A DNA stretch of 64,000 nucleotides from assembly GCF_000740675.1 (NCBI RefSeq), contig NZ_JPXI01000029.1:496001-560000 (forward strand), in the 5' to 3' direction. Both the position numbers and the translations under genes were made by a program. This DNA comes from Massilia sp. BSC265. Its GTDB lineage: Bacteria; Pseudomonadota; Gammaproteobacteria; Burkholderiales; Burkholderiaceae_D. Positions 1 to 9,603 of the stretch are shown one piece after another; positions within the stretch are counted from its first letter, which is position 1, and each line of letters begins with the position of its first letter. The notes under the pieces were generated by a model. It saw only the letters and a program-made list of their open reading frames with translations, was not told the DNA's origin and did not search any database.

Positions 1-629
1 GCGCTGCCTGCGCGGGCGCGGCCGGGTCGGAAGGTCCAGGCGATGCCGCGGCGCTTGAGCAGGCGGCGGACAAAGGCGGCGTCGGATTCGTTGTACTGCA
101 TGGTCTGTTCGCGCGGCGGGTACAGGCGCATGTCGAACAGCGGATCCAGCTCGTAGTCGAAGGCGCTGGCCATGATGCTGTTGGAGTGACGCCATTCGTC
201 GAACAGGACCTGCACGATCTCGAGTTCGTTCTGGTAGCGGAACACGCGGCTGTTGACGCGCTTTTCCATGACGGCCAGAGCGTCGCGCAGCACCAGCTGG
301 TAGACGGCCAGGCTGCCGTCGTGGTCGCCGGCGCGCGCTTCGGCGACGATGCCGCAGATGCTGCGCAGCTGGCCGCGGTCGGTGACCAGCTGCAGTTCGG
401 CGGGCAGTGCGATGAGTTCCTTGAGCGGGAGGCGCGGCGTGTCGGCCACGCAGGTGACGACGTACTCGAAGCCGCCGCACACCGATTCGTGGCCCTGCAC
501 GCGCTGCGGCAGCAGCAGCTCGTCGGCCAGGTGGTCGGCATGGCCCAGGCGCAGCCGGATCGGCCGGTGGGCGGTGGTCAGCGACTTCTCGTGCCGTAGC
601 ATCCGCAGGAATTCGCTCGCGCTATCCAA
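1..629 (-). CDS. vgrG: Type VI secretion tip protein VgrG, N-terminal part (runs off window)
   Basis: About 209 residues of the N-terminus are present; the rest lies beyond the left edge. The translation matches the phage gpD-like first domain of VgrG, the spike that caps the type VI secretion needle: the stretch CGGFEYVVTC near residue 50, then LPLKELIALPAELQLVT, ICGIV, and later MQYNESDAAFVRRLL followed by RRGIAWTF, all hallmarks of this family. I chose the TTG at 629 because a GGGAGAG ribosome site sits just upstream; the ATG at 602 is an alternative. No Hcp, Tss structural genes or effector is visible here, so this looks like an orphan vgrG at the edge of a T6SS island or a stand-alone copy. 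Family assignment is firm; the start is less so. Confidence 0.88.
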   Translation of the reverse strand, partial: MDSASEFLRMLRHEKSLTTAHRPIRLRLGHADHLADELLLPQRVQGHESVCGGFEYVVTCVADTPRLPLKELIALPAELQLVTDRGQLRSICGIVAEARAGDHDGSLAVYQLVLRDALAVMEKRVNSRVFRYQNELEIVQVLFDEWRHSNSIMASAFDYELDPLFDMRLYPPREQTMQYNESDAAFVRRLLKRRGIAWTFRPGRARAGS

Positions 630-807
630 ATCACTCTCCCGTATGGCTAAACTGCAGTCGCAGCGAAGAGTGCATCTTGGCAGAAGGGTTGAATCGCAGC
701 ATTGAGTGCGGTCATCATGCTTAGGGTGAACTAAGCAGAATGGCCACGGTCGGCGCTACCGGAAAGCGCGTGGCACGCTACCAGGGAAAATATTTAGTGG
801 TAATTTA

Positions 808-1611
808 CTAATTGCGCCCGTAGTCCGCCAGGCGCGGGATGGCCGCCAGCGTGTTCCGGTGGACGGCGTCCCTTACCTCATCCACGCCGGTCCCGCGCAG
901 TTCGGCCAGCGCGGCGCCGATGCCGGGGAGCTGGTCCGGCGTATTGCACCCCGGGTGGATCCACGACGGAGCGATGTCCGGCGAGTCGGTCTCGAGCACG
1001 ATGGACGCGAGGGGCAGCTCGGCCGCGAGCCGCCGGATCTGCAGCGCCCTGGTAAACGTCATCGCCCCGCCGAAGCCGAGGTGGAAGCCGAGGTCGATGA
1101 AGTTCTGCGCCTGCTGGAAGCTGCCGTTGAAGGCGTGCGCGATGCCGGCCGGGGGACGGATCTGGCGCAGGTGTTTCAATACCTGGTCCTGCGAGCGCCG
1201 CACGTGCATCATCACCGGCAGCCCGAAGTCGCGCGCGATGCGCAGCTGCTCGCGCAGGAAGCGCTCCTGCTTCTCGCGCATGGCCGGCTCGCACAGCATC
1301 GGGATGAAGAAGTCGAGGCCGATCTCGCCGACACCGACGAAGTTCGGGTCGTCCATTGCCGCTTCCACCGCGCTACGCAGGACCAGCAGGTCATCGTCGC
1401 TCGCCTGCGGCACGTAGATCGGGTGGATGCCTAGCGCATAGGTGACGTTCGGCGCCCGCGCGGCCAGCCTGGCCACGGCGTCGAAGTTGCCGCGCTCGAT
1501 CGCCATTGCGACGATCATCGACACGCCCGCCTGCCCCGCCTGCGTGGCCACGTCCAGCGATCCCTGGCCGAACTCATGCGCGTCGAGGTGGCAGTGGGTG
1601 TCGATCCACAT
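808..1611 (-). CDS. TatD family hydrolase (metal-dependent DNase)
   Basis: 267 residues, the usual TatD length. The metal-binding set is complete: HCHLD at residues 6-10, GIHP near 62, GEIGLDF near 96, MMHVRR near 134, the HAFNG loop near 160 and ETDSPD near 208. TatD proteins are cytosolic TIM-barrel metal-dependent nucleases acting on DNA 3' ends, linked to repair of oxidative damage. The start is two bases past the lolD stop, so it is the last gene of the lol operon. The pairing of lolD with tatD is a gene-order association and does not imply a role in lipoprotein transport. Confidence 0.93.
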   Translation of the reverse strand: MWIDTHCHLDAHEFGQGSLDVATQAGQAGVSMIVAMAIERGNFDAVARLAARAPNVTYALGIHPIYVPQASDDDLLVLRSAVEAAMDDPNFVGVGEIGLDFFIPMLCEPAMREKQERFLREQLRIARDFGLPVMMHVRRSQDQVLKHLRQIRPPAGIAHAFNGSFQQAQNFIDLGFHLGFGGAMTFTRALQIRRLAAELPLASIVLETDSPDIAPSWIHPGCNTPDQLPGIGAALAELRGTGVDEVRDAVHRNTLAAIPRLADYGRN

Positions 1612-1613
1612 CG

Positions 1614-2313
<700 letters not shown>

Positions 2314-2321
<8 letters not shown>

Positions 2322-3579
2322 AACGCAGCGCCTCCGCAGGTTTTACGCGCGACGCCGACCAGCTCGGGTACAGGGTCGCAGCAAACGCCAGCAGCACGGA
2401 TACGCCGCCGATCCTGAAAACGTCCGGCCAGCGCAGGTCGGACGGCACCGCGCTGATCAGGTAGATATCTTTCGACAAGAACTGCACTCCCAACAAACCT
2501 TCGATAAACGGGACGATGACGTCGATGTTCAGGGCCACCAGCACGCCCCCGCCAACACCCAGCACGGTGCCGATGATGCCGACCAGCGCGCCCTGCACCA
2601 TGAAGATCTTCATGATCGAGCGCGGCGAGGCGCCCAGGGTGCGCAGGATCGCGATGTCGGCCTGCTTGTCGGTCACCGTCATCACCAGGGTGGACACCAG
2701 GTTGAAGGCGGCCACCGCAATGATCAGGGTGAGAATGATGAACATCATCTTCTTTTCCGTCTGTACGGCGCCGAACCAGGTCGCGTTGAGCTTCGACCAG
2801 TCGCGCATTTCCAGGTCGCCGGACATCGATTTCTCGAGCTCGCCGGCCACGATCGGCGCCTGGCGCATGTCGGCGATGCGCAGGCGCAGGCCCATCGGGG
2901 CGCTCAAGCGCTCCATGCGCTGCGCGTCCTCGACGTGGATGAAGGACAGCGCCGCGTCGAAGTCCATGTGGCCGGCCTCGAAGATGCCGGAGACGGTGAA
3001 GCTGCGGCTGCGCGGCAGCAGGCCGGCCGGGGTGATCTGGCCCTGCGCCAGCAACATCGTCACCTTGTCGCCGATGCCGACGCCCAGCGAGCGCGCCAAC
3101 GCATAGCCCAGCACGATGTTGAACGAACCCGGCCTGAGCGAATCGAGGCTGCCCTGGGTGACCTGCCTGGCGACGTCGGAGACCTTGGGTTCTTCCGACG
3201 GCAGCACCCCGCGAATCACCGACGGGCGCATCGCGCCCTGGCCTTCGAGCAGGCCCTGGGTCTCGACGAAAGGCGCGACGCCGCGCACCGCCGGGTGCTT
3301 CAGCGCCTCCTGCCCGGCCGCGCGCCAGTCGGGCATGCTGCCGCTTTGATCGAACACCTCGATATGGGCCAGCACCGACAACATGCGGTCGGTGACTTCC
3401 TTCTGGAAGCCGTTCATCACCGACAGGACGATGATCAGGGCGGCCACCCCCAGCGCGATGCCGGCGACCGAGATCAGGGAGATGAAGGAAATGAAGCTGT
3501 TACGCCCGCCGCGCTTGCCGGCGCGCGTGTAGCGCAGGCCGACCAGCCATTCGTACGGCAAATTCTCGGTGAGTCTCAT
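2314..3579 (-). CDS. lolC: LolC/LolE family lipoprotein-releasing permease, copy adjacent to lolD
   Basis: 421 residues from the ATG at 3579, which has GGAG 5-6 bases upstream; an upstream in-frame start would add 15 residues with no family match. Architecture is MacB-like: one N-terminal membrane helix ([18 protein letters not shown]), a large periplasmic domain (about 50-260), then three C-terminal helices of the FtsX domain, with [16 protein letters not shown] between helices 2 and 3. It ends with the typical KPAEALRYE. It forms the membrane part of the Lol complex with LolD. A close paralogue lies directly upstream, so this could work as LolC with the other as LolE, or either could be a homodimer. 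Confidence 0.93.
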
Positions 3580-4018
3580 GGTCTCCGTCGTTGTTGCGAG
3601 GCCGCAGTGTGCCATACGGGGCACGGCCGTGGCCAGATTGTCATCATCGATTGCGTCACCCTCATTCGTAGCGCAATGCCTCGGCCGGCTTCACGCGCGC
3701 GGCCGACCAGCTTGGGTACAGCGTCGCGACAAAAGCCAGCAGCACGGCCACGCCGCCGATCCAGCCCACGTCGCCCCAGCGCAGCTGTGACGGCATCTCG
3801 CTGATCAGGTAGACCTCCTGCGACAGGAACTGCACCTTGAAGACGCGCTCGATGAAGGGCACGATGACGTCGATGTTCAGGGCCACCACCACGCCCAGGG
3901 TGACGCCCAGCGCGGCGCCGAGCACGCCGACCAGGGTGCCCTGCACCATGAAGATGCTCATGATCGAGCGCGGCGAGGCGCCCAGGGTGCGCAGGATCGC
4001 GATGTCGGCCTGCTTGTC
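2610..4018. repeat. 61-bp identical block shared by the two lolC/E copies
   Basis: Positions 2610-2670 and 3958-4018 are identical over 61 bases, in the part encoding the loop before the last FtsX helices. The two genes otherwise differ at many synonymous sites, so this is the most conserved patch between them. Confidence 0.85.
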
Positions 4019-4951
4019 GCGCACCGTCATCACCAGCGTGGATACCAGGTTGAAGGCCGCCACCGCCACGATCATGGTCAGGATGATGAACATCATGCGC
4101 TTCTGCGACTCCACGGCGGCGTACCAGATCGCGTTCACCTTCGACCAATCGCGGATGAACAGCTCGCCCGACATGCTGCCATGCAGCTCGCTTGCCACAC
4201 GCGGCGCCTGGTGCATGTCGGCCAGGCGCAGCCGGATGCCTGCCGGCGCGGACACGCCCGCCAGGCCCTGGGCGTCCTCGATATTGGCAAAGGCAAGCGT
4301 GGAATCGAATTCGAAATGCCCGGCCTCGAAGATGCCGGCCACGGTCAGGGGCCGGGTGCGCGGCAGCGTTCCAGCCTGAGCGCCCTGCGCCGCCCCCTGG
4401 GCCTGCTCCGGCGTGGATGCCATCAGGAGCGTCACCCGGTCGCCCACGCCCACGTCGAGCGATTTCGCCAGCGCCCGGCCGATGATCACGTTGAACGAGC
4501 CCGGCTGCAAGCTGTCGAAGCCTCCTGCGCGCATGTGCTGCGCCACGCTGGATACCTTGGCCTCCTGCGCCGGGTCGATCCCGCGCAGCAGCACCGGCTT
4601 CATGACGCCGTCGCTCAGCAGCATCGCCTGGGTTTCGGCAAAGGGCGCGGCGGCGCGCACTTCCGGGTTGCGCAAGGCTTCCTGGACGGCGCTGCGCCAG
4701 TCCGGCATCTCCCCGCGCCCGTCGAACACCTCCACATGGGCCAGCACCGACAGCATGCGCGCAGTCACCTCCTTCTGGAAGCCGTTCATTACCGACAGCA
4801 CGACGATCAGGGCCGCCACGCCCAGCGCGATGCCGGTCACCGAGGCCATCGAGATGAAGGAAATGAAGCTGTTGCGCCCGCTGCGCTTGCCGGCGCGGGT
4901 GTAGCGCATTCCGACCTGCCATTCATAGGGCAGCTTGTGGGTGATGCTCAT
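3662..4951 (-). CDS. LolC/LolE family lipoprotein-releasing permease, first copy
   Basis: 429 residues, first gene of the lol operon. Same fold as the downstream copy: N-terminal helix ([20 protein letters not shown]), periplasmic domain, three C-terminal helices with the same [18 protein letters not shown] loop, and an identical KPAEALRYE end. It carries a short Ala/Gln-rich insert (EQAQGAAQGAQAG) near residue 190 that the second copy lacks. It probably partners the second copy as a LolC-LolE heterodimer. Nucleotide identity between copies is very high in the FtsX loop, suggesting recent conversion or strong constraint. Which is C and which is E cannot be told from sequence alone. Confidence 0.92.
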   Translation of the reverse strand: MSITHKLPYEWQVGMRYTRAGKRSGRNSFISFISMASVTGIALGVAALIVVLSVMNGFQKEVTARMLSVLAHVEVFDGRGEMPDWRSAVQEALRNPEVRAAAPFAETQAMLLSDGVMKPVLLRGIDPAQEAKVSSVAQHMRAGGFDSLQPGSFNVIIGRALAKSLDVGVGDRVTLLMASTPEQAQGAAQGAQAGTLPRTRPLTVAGIFEAGHFEFDSTLAFANIEDAQGLAGVSAPAGIRLRLADMHQAPRVASELHGSMSGELFIRDWSKVNAIWYAAVESQKRMMFIILTMIVAVAAFNLVSTLVMTVRDKQADIAILRTLGASPRSIMSIFMVQGTLVGVLGAALGVTLGVVVALNIDVIVPFIERVFKVQFLSQEVYLISEMPSQLRWGDVGWIGGVAVLLAFVATLYPSWSAARVKPAEALRYE

Positions 4952-5104
4952 GTCTCAGTCAGTGCGTCAGTAAATCGACATTATTGGTTTGCCAACCCGA
5001 CAGTTTGCCAGACATCGGACTTTTGTGGCGCAAAAGAAAGCGCTGCGCATGAGACAGGGTGCGGCTGAGAGCTGCACGACCGTTCGCCGGAGGCGTATTT
5101 GCCC

Positions 5105-5110
5105 TAGAAT
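5105..5110 (+). promoter_or_regulatory. Putative -10 box of the rpfE-like/recJ operon
   Basis: TAGAAT sits 6 bases before the ATG at 5117, which would put the transcript start on or next to the start codon. There is no Shine-Dalgarno in that gap. The -35 (TTCGCC around 5083) is poor, so this is tentative. Confidence 0.35.
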
Positions 5111-5116
5111 AGCGGT

Positions 5117-6133
5117 ATGTCGCACATTACCCTCGTCCTGCCCCACCTGCTGCCGCTTCCCGAATTCGCGCCCGACCTGGCCCGTGCCCTGCAGACCCCG
5201 GCCCTGGCCGCCCTGCTCAGCCGTACCAGCGCCTACGAACGCAGCAAGGTCGCGGACATCGCGCACGCCTTGCCGCACGAGCAGTGGCTGGCTCGCACGC
5301 TCGGCTTGTCGCAGGATGGCCAGCCTGCCTTTGCCACGGCCGCCATGCGCGGCTTCGGCCTCGACCCGGCGACCGGCACCTGGTTCATCGTCAATCCGGC
5401 CCATATCCAGATTGCGCGCAGCCACTCGATGATGGCGGATTTGCGCCACCTGGGCTTAAGCGAGGATGAAAGCCGGGCGCTCTACGACGCTGCCCGCCCC
5501 TTGTGCGAAGAAATCGGCCATCCGCTGCTGTACGGCGATGCCCAGACATGGTTCCTGCGCGCCGACGACTGGGCCGGCATCGACGCGGCCACCCCGGACA
5601 CCGTGGTCGGCATGGACCTGACCGACTTCGTCCCGCGCGGAAAGCAGGCCCTGCCCCTGCGCCGGCTGCAGAACGAAGTGCAGATGCTGTGGCACACCCA
5701 CCCGGTGAACGCCGCGCGCGAAACGCGCCGTCTCCCTGGCGTAAATTCCTTCTGGCTGTGGGGCGCCTCCAGCAACACGTCCCGGCCCGCCGGACGCATG
5801 AGCAGCATCGGCGTGCCTGGATGGATCCGCGGGCTGTCCAGCGAGTCGCTGGCATCGCTCGACGGCCTGGACGGCGCCCTGGCGCAGGACGGCCTGCTCG
5901 TGGTCGGCATTCTTTCCGACGCGGCCATCGCCGCCGACTGGGGCACCTGGGTGCAGCAGGTCCAGCACCTGGAAGACAAACTGTTTAGCCCGCTGCATGC
6001 GGCGCTGGTGCGGGGCCGCATCAAAGAGCTCAAGCTTGTCCTGAGCAGCCGCGAAGCCCTTGCCGAAATCACCACGACCGCCATGGCCCAGCGTAAATTC
6101 TGGCGGCGGCCGACACTGGAACGACTGAGTTGA
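5117..6133 (+). CDS. RpfE-type / cofactor-independent phosphoglycerate mutase-like protein
   Basis: 338 residues. It resembles the family annotated as 'regulatory protein, RpfE type' or apgM-like in beta- and gammaproteobacteria, which typically sits next to recJ, as here. Visible patches are LPHLLPLPEFAPDL at the start, NPAHIQIARSHSMM near 93-106, QNEVQMLWHTHPVN near 186 and NSFWLWGAS near 211. The biochemical role is not established and the name comes from Xanthomonas rpf genetics. It precedes recJ by 7 bases and is surely co-transcribed. A TAGAAT -10-like box ends only 6 bases before the ATG, so the mRNA may be leaderless. Confidence 0.7.
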   Translation: MSHITLVLPHLLPLPEFAPDLARALQTPALAALLSRTSAYERSKVADIAHALPHEQWLARTLGLSQDGQPAFATAAMRGFGLDPATGTWFIVNPAHIQIARSHSMMADLRHLGLSEDESRALYDAARPLCEEIGHPLLYGDAQTWFLRADDWAGIDAATPDTVVGMDLTDFVPRGKQALPLRRLQNEVQMLWHTHPVNAARETRRLPGVNSFWLWGASSNTSRPAGRMSSIGVPGWIRGLSSESLASLDGLDGALAQDGLLVVGILSDAAIAADWGTWVQQVQHLEDKLFSPLHAALVRGRIKELKLVLSSREALAEITTTAMAQRKFWRRPTLERLS

Positions 6134-6140
6134 GCATACT

Positions 6141-7844
6141 TTGAGTATCACGACCCGCATCACCACCCGCCCCTGCCCCTTCCGCACGTCCGAGATGCTG
6201 CGCCAGGGCGGGGTCCACCCGGTCCTGGCGCGCATCTATGCCGCGCGCGGGCTGCTCGACGTGCGCGAGCTCTCCAGCGAGCTGGCCGCCCTGGTGCCGC
6301 CGGGCGCCTTGCGCCAGATCGACGCGGCCGCCGTTTTCCTGGCCGACGCCATCGCCGCGAACAAGCGCATGACCATCGTCGCCGACTACGACTGCGACGG
6401 CGCCACCGCCTGCGCGGTCGCCCTGCGCGGCCTGCGCATGATGGGCGGCCAGGTCGACTACATCGTCCCGAACCGCTTCGAGTACGGCTATGGCCTCACG
6501 CCCGAGATCGTCGAACTGACTGCGCGCGAGAAGTCGCCGGACATCATCATCACCGTCGACAACGGCATCGCCAGCATCGAGGGTGTGCTCGAGGCGAACC
6601 GGCGCGGCATCGACGTCGTGGTCACCGACCACCACCTGCCGGGCGACGCGCTGCCGCCGGCGCGTGTGATCGTCAACCCGAACCAGCCCGAGTGCGGTTT
6701 CCCGAGCAAGCACCTGGCCGGCGTCGGCGTGGTGTTCTACGTGCTGCTGGCGCTGCGCGCCGAACTGCGCCGCCGCGGGGTGTTCGATGCCCAGAGCCAG
6801 CCCAAGCTCGACAGCCTGCTCGACCTGGTGGCGCTGGGCACCGTGGCCGACGTGGTCAAGCTGGACGCCAACAACCGCATCCTGGTTGCGCAAGGCATCA
6901 AGCGCATGCGCGCCGGACGCATGCACGCCGGCGTGGCCGCCCTGTTCCGCGTGGCGGGCCGCGAAGCGCGCTGCGCCTCGCCCTTCGACCTCGGGTTCGC
7001 GCTCGGTCCGCGCCTGAACGCCGCCGGCCGGCTGGAAGACATGTCGCTGGGAATCGAGTGCCTGGTGACCGACGACGTCGGCCGCGCCTGGGCGATCGCC
7101 CAGCAGCTCAACGAGATCAACCTGAAGCGGCGCGAGATCGAGGCCGAGATGCAGGACACCGCCCTGCTCCACCTGGACAGCTTCGAGCCTTCCGGTTCGA
7201 GCACGATCAGCGTGTTCGACGAAGGCTGGCACCAGGGCGTGATCGGGATCGTCGCCTCGCGCCTGAAAGAAAAGTTCTACCGGCCGACGATCACCTTCGC
7301 CCCGTCCAACGACGGCTGGATCAAGGGCTCCGGCCGCTCGATCCCGGGCTTCCACCTGCGCGACGCCCTCGACCTGGTGTCCAAGCGCGTGCCCGGGCTG
7401 ATCGACAAGTTCGGCGGCCACGCGATGGCGGCTGGCCTGACCATCCGCGGCGAGCACTTCGACAGCTTCCAGCAGGCTTTCGAGGCGGTGGGGCGCGCCT
7501 GGCTGACCGAGGCCCAACTGGAGCGGATCATCGAAACCGACGGGCCGCTCGAGGACGAGTTCTACTGCACCCGATTCATCGAGGAGATGGACGGCCAGGT
7601 CTGGGGCCAGGGCTTTGCGCCGCCGGTATTCTGCGACGAGTTCCGGGTGGTGAGCCAGCGCATCCTGAAGGAGCGCCACCTCAAGCTGCTGCTGGAGAAG
7701 AATGGCCGGCGCTACGACGCGATCTGGTTCGGGCATACCGACAGCCTGCCGGAACGGGCGCGGGTGGCGTTCCGGCTGGATGCGAACGAGTACAACGGCG
7801 TCACCAAGGTGCAGCTGCTGGTCGAGCACGCCGAACCTGCGTGA
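6141..7844 (+). CDS. recJ: Single-stranded-DNA-specific 5'-3' exonuclease RecJ
   Basis: 567 residues, standard length for RecJ. DHH-family motifs are clear: VADYDCDGATA near 76, VDNGIAS near 137, VTDHHLPGD near 161 and NPNQPECGFP near 178. The C-terminal DHHA1 part has GSGRSIPGFHLRDAL near 394 and GGHAMAAGLT near 427. RecJ degrades 5' ssDNA ends in mismatch repair, base excision and RecFOR recombination. The start is a TTG, 7 bases after the upstream stop, and the N-terminus CPFRTSEMLRQGGVHPVLARI begins right where the family does. Non-ATG start may keep expression low. Confidence 0.96.
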   Translation: MSITTRITTRPCPFRTSEMLRQGGVHPVLARIYAARGLLDVRELSSELAALVPPGALRQIDAAAVFLADAIAANKRMTIVADYDCDGATACAVALRGLRMMGGQVDYIVPNRFEYGYGLTPEIVELTAREKSPDIIITVDNGIASIEGVLEANRRGIDVVVTDHHLPGDALPPARVIVNPNQPECGFPSKHLAGVGVVFYVLLALRAELRRRGVFDAQSQPKLDSLLDLVALGTVADVVKLDANNRILVAQGIKRMRAGRMHAGVAALFRVAGREARCASPFDLGFALGPRLNAAGRLEDMSLGIECLVTDDVGRAWAIAQQLNEINLKRREIEAEMQDTALLHLDSFEPSGSSTISVFDEGWHQGVIGIVASRLKEKFYRPTITFAPSNDGWIKGSGRSIPGFHLRDALDLVSKRVPGLIDKFGGHAMAAGLTIRGEHFDSFQQAFEAVGRAWLTEAQLERIIETDGPLEDEFYCTRFIEEMDGQVWGQGFAPPVFCDEFRVVSQRILKERHLKLLLEKNGRRYDAIWFGHTDSLPERARVAFRLDANEYNGVTKVQLLVEHAEPA

Positions 7845-7860
7845 GCGTCGCTGCCGCCTC

Positions 7861-8319
7861 CTACTTTTTCGGAGGCGGCGGCCCGAAATCCGACCCGCGG
7901 TCAAACACCACCTCCCATTGTCCCGGCGCCTTCAGGCGCCAGATCGAATTGAAGCGCCCAATGCGCTGTCCCGCCGCGTTATAGATCGGCCCACCGCTAT
8001 AGGCCAGCGTCCCCGATTCCACGACCTCCACCTCTTCCGGCTCCCAGGAGAACGGCGCCTGCGGCTTGTCGTAATACTGGCGCCAGCCCCTGGCGATGGC
8101 CTGCTTTCCCCGCAAGGGCCCCTCGGCGCCGAAAAAGATCGCCTCGTCCGCGATAAAGCGCTTGAATGCTTCGAAATCACGCGCCCTCATGGTGGCGGCG
8201 AATCCGCGCTCGGCTTCGATGACCTGTCGTTTGAGGTCGTTATTGGAATCACGCGCATTGCCGGCCGCAGCGGCCAGCATCAGGCATGCGCTAAGCAAGG
8301 AAAGCGAACGCAAGCGCAT
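7861..8319 (-). CDS. Secreted NTF2-like (SnoaL/DUF4440) protein
   Basis: 152 residues from the ATG at 8319, preceded by GAGGAGA. Residues 1-20 are a signal peptide (LRSLSLLSACLMLAAAAGNA). The mature part has the NTF2-like fold pattern: VIEAERGFAATMRARDFEAF, then FIADEAIFFG, GKQAIARGW and IWRLKAPGQWEVVFDRG. Such proteins often bind small ligands or act in periplasmic metabolism, but no substrate can be read here. It converges on recJ with 16 bases between stops; an inverted repeat (9-bp stem at 7853-7861 and 7871-7879) spans its last codons and may end transcription. Confidence 0.75.
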   Translation of the reverse strand: MRLRSLSLLSACLMLAAAAGNARDSNNDLKRQVIEAERGFAATMRARDFEAFKRFIADEAIFFGAEGPLRGKQAIARGWRQYYDKPQAPFSWEPEEVEVVESGTLAYSGGPIYNAAGQRIGRFNSIWRLKAPGQWEVVFDRGSDFGPPPPKK

Positions 8320-8415
8320 CGGTAAAGTCTCCTCATCTGTTGCAAAAGCTTTTCTATTGAGCTTTTTTCTATATAGCAAGATCAGGAATTCTGTCATGGG
8401 CACGCATTCCTTACA

Positions 8416-8452
8416 ACCGATCGTTGCAATCGGTCCGAAATCGGAGTATAAC
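8416..8452 (+). promoter_or_regulatory. Promoter and likely operator of the Xre-RES operon
   Basis: TTGCAA (8424-8429) and TATAAC (8447-8452) are separated by exactly 17 bases. ACCGAT (8416-8421) and ATCGGT (8429-8434) form a perfect inverted repeat across the -35, and ATCGG recurs at 8440-8444 in the spacer. This is where an antitoxin repressor would be expected to bind. Confidence 0.6.
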
Positions 8453-8475
8453 GAATCCAACTACGGAGAAATACG

Positions 8476-8913
8476 ATGAGCCTAGCCTACTCCTATCCAA
8501 AAAGCCGCTTCGAGCCGGCGGTCCTGGTCGACCTGAATTCACGGTCCGAACGCGAGCGCCTGTCACGTTCGGCCCTGCTGGGTTTCTTCAAGCTGGCAGC
8601 AGCCTGGGGGGTGCGCGACGACGATGCACGCGAGCTGCTCGGCGGCCTGTCCTCGTCCACCTATTACGACTGGAAGAAGAACCCGGACCGGGTGCTGGAA
8701 GTCGACCGCATCACGCGCATCTCCTATCTGCTCGGCATCTACAAGGCCCTGCACATCCTGTACGGCGACAAGCTGGCCGATGAATGGGTCCACCTGCCCA
8801 ATACCAACCCGGTGTTCGCCGGCCGCACCCCGCTGGCCTACATGCTGGCAGGCGGCCTGATCGCCATGCAGACGGTACGCAAGCTGCTGGACGCACGCCG
8901 CGGAGGCCTCTGA
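8476..8913 (+). CDS. Xre/MbcA/ParS-type antitoxin (DUF2384)
   Basis: 145 residues with the antitoxin layout: an N-terminal Xre-like helix-turn-helix half (about 30-80; SRSALLGFFKLAAAWGV, GGLSSSTYYDWKKNP) and a C-terminal toxin-binding DUF2384 domain (about 85-143; ISYLLGIYKALHILYG, FAGRTPLAYMLAGG). It is expected to bind and block the RES toxin encoded directly downstream and to repress the shared promoter. GGAGAA precedes the ATG by 5 bases. The stop is 2 bases before the toxin start. Confidence 0.9.
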   Translation: MSLAYSYPKSRFEPAVLVDLNSRSERERLSRSALLGFFKLAAAWGVRDDDARELLGGLSSSTYYDWKKNPDRVLEVDRITRISYLLGIYKALHILYGDKLADEWVHLPNTNPVFAGRTPLAYMLAGGLIAMQTVRKLLDARRGGL

Positions 8914-8915
8914 CC

Positions 8916-9596
8916 TTGCCGCTGCACAAAATCACCGAGCTGCGCCAGTACGACACCTGCCGCCTGATTCCTTCCCGCTTCGCCGATGTCGAGGATTCGG
9001 TGCTGGCGCCGCTGGCCGAGAACAACGATGTCCTGCGCGACCTGTTCGAGCTCGACAACGCCACCAACGAGCGGCTGCGCGGCGAGTCCGGCCTGCTGCC
9101 GGGCATCGGGATGGACGAACTGGTGTTCGGCGTGCCGAATTTCCGCATCATCAATGCCGCCTTTACCTATGCGCGTCCGGAAGGCAGCCGCTTCAACGAC
9201 GGCGAGCGCGGCGCCTGGTACTGCGCCTTCGCCGCCGAGACCGCCCTGGCCGAAGTCATCTTCCACAAGACGGTCGAGTATTCCGAGATCAAGCGCTTCG
9301 ACGATAGCGTCAGCTACCAGATGCTGCTGGCCGACTTCAGCGCCGGCTTCCATGACCTGCGGGGCGTCGATGCCTACAAGAGCTGCCTGGATCCGGACAG
9401 CTACATCGCCTCGCAGGCGCTGGCGGCCGAGCTGATGGAACAGGATTCGATGGGCATCATCTACCCGAGCGTGCGCCACCCGGGCGGCACCAACCTCGCC
9501 TGCTTCCGCCCCGCACTGGTGGGCAATGTGCGCAAGGCGCAGACCTATCGGTTAACATGGGCGGGCTCGCCGCAACCGGCGGTCGAGATCACTTAG
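8916..9596 (+). CDS. RES-domain toxin (NAD-consuming family)
   Basis: 226 residues from a TTG at 8916, chosen because GGAGG (8902-8906) is well spaced and the antitoxin stops at 8913; the longer reading frame overlaps the antitoxin. The RES signature is present: Arg in ARPEGSRFND near residue 92, Glu in AETALAEV near 108 and the Ser of YPSVRHPGGTN near 188. Characterised members (MbcT, ParT, Res) deplete or use NAD+ and halt growth. With the Xre antitoxin in front this is a complete type II toxin-antitoxin module. A weak start codon for the toxin fits the need for excess antitoxin. Confidence 0.9.
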   Translation: MPLHKITELRQYDTCRLIPSRFADVEDSVLAPLAENNDVLRDLFELDNATNERLRGESGLLPGIGMDELVFGVPNFRIINAAFTYARPEGSRFNDGERGAWYCAFAAETALAEVIFHKTVEYSEIKRFDDSVSYQMLLADFSAGFHDLRGVDAYKSCLDPDSYIASQALAAELMEQDSMGIIYPSVRHPGGTNLACFRPALVGNVRKAQTYRLTWAGSPQPAVEIT

Positions 9597-9603
9597 TTAT
9601 GAC

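Noticed and set aside
780..800. TTAGT/ACTAA inverted repeat between tatD and vgrG
   Set aside because: Five-base arms in an AT-rich stretch; expected by chance.
5020..5036. CTTTTG/CAAAAG inverted repeat and duplicated TTTGCCA in the lol/rpfE gap
   Set aside because: Short and common by chance in an AT-richer gap; no promoter element lines up with it.
6069..7904. 611-residue open frame antisense to recJ
   Set aside because: Composition is a reverse-complement shadow of recJ; recJ has all DHH motifs.
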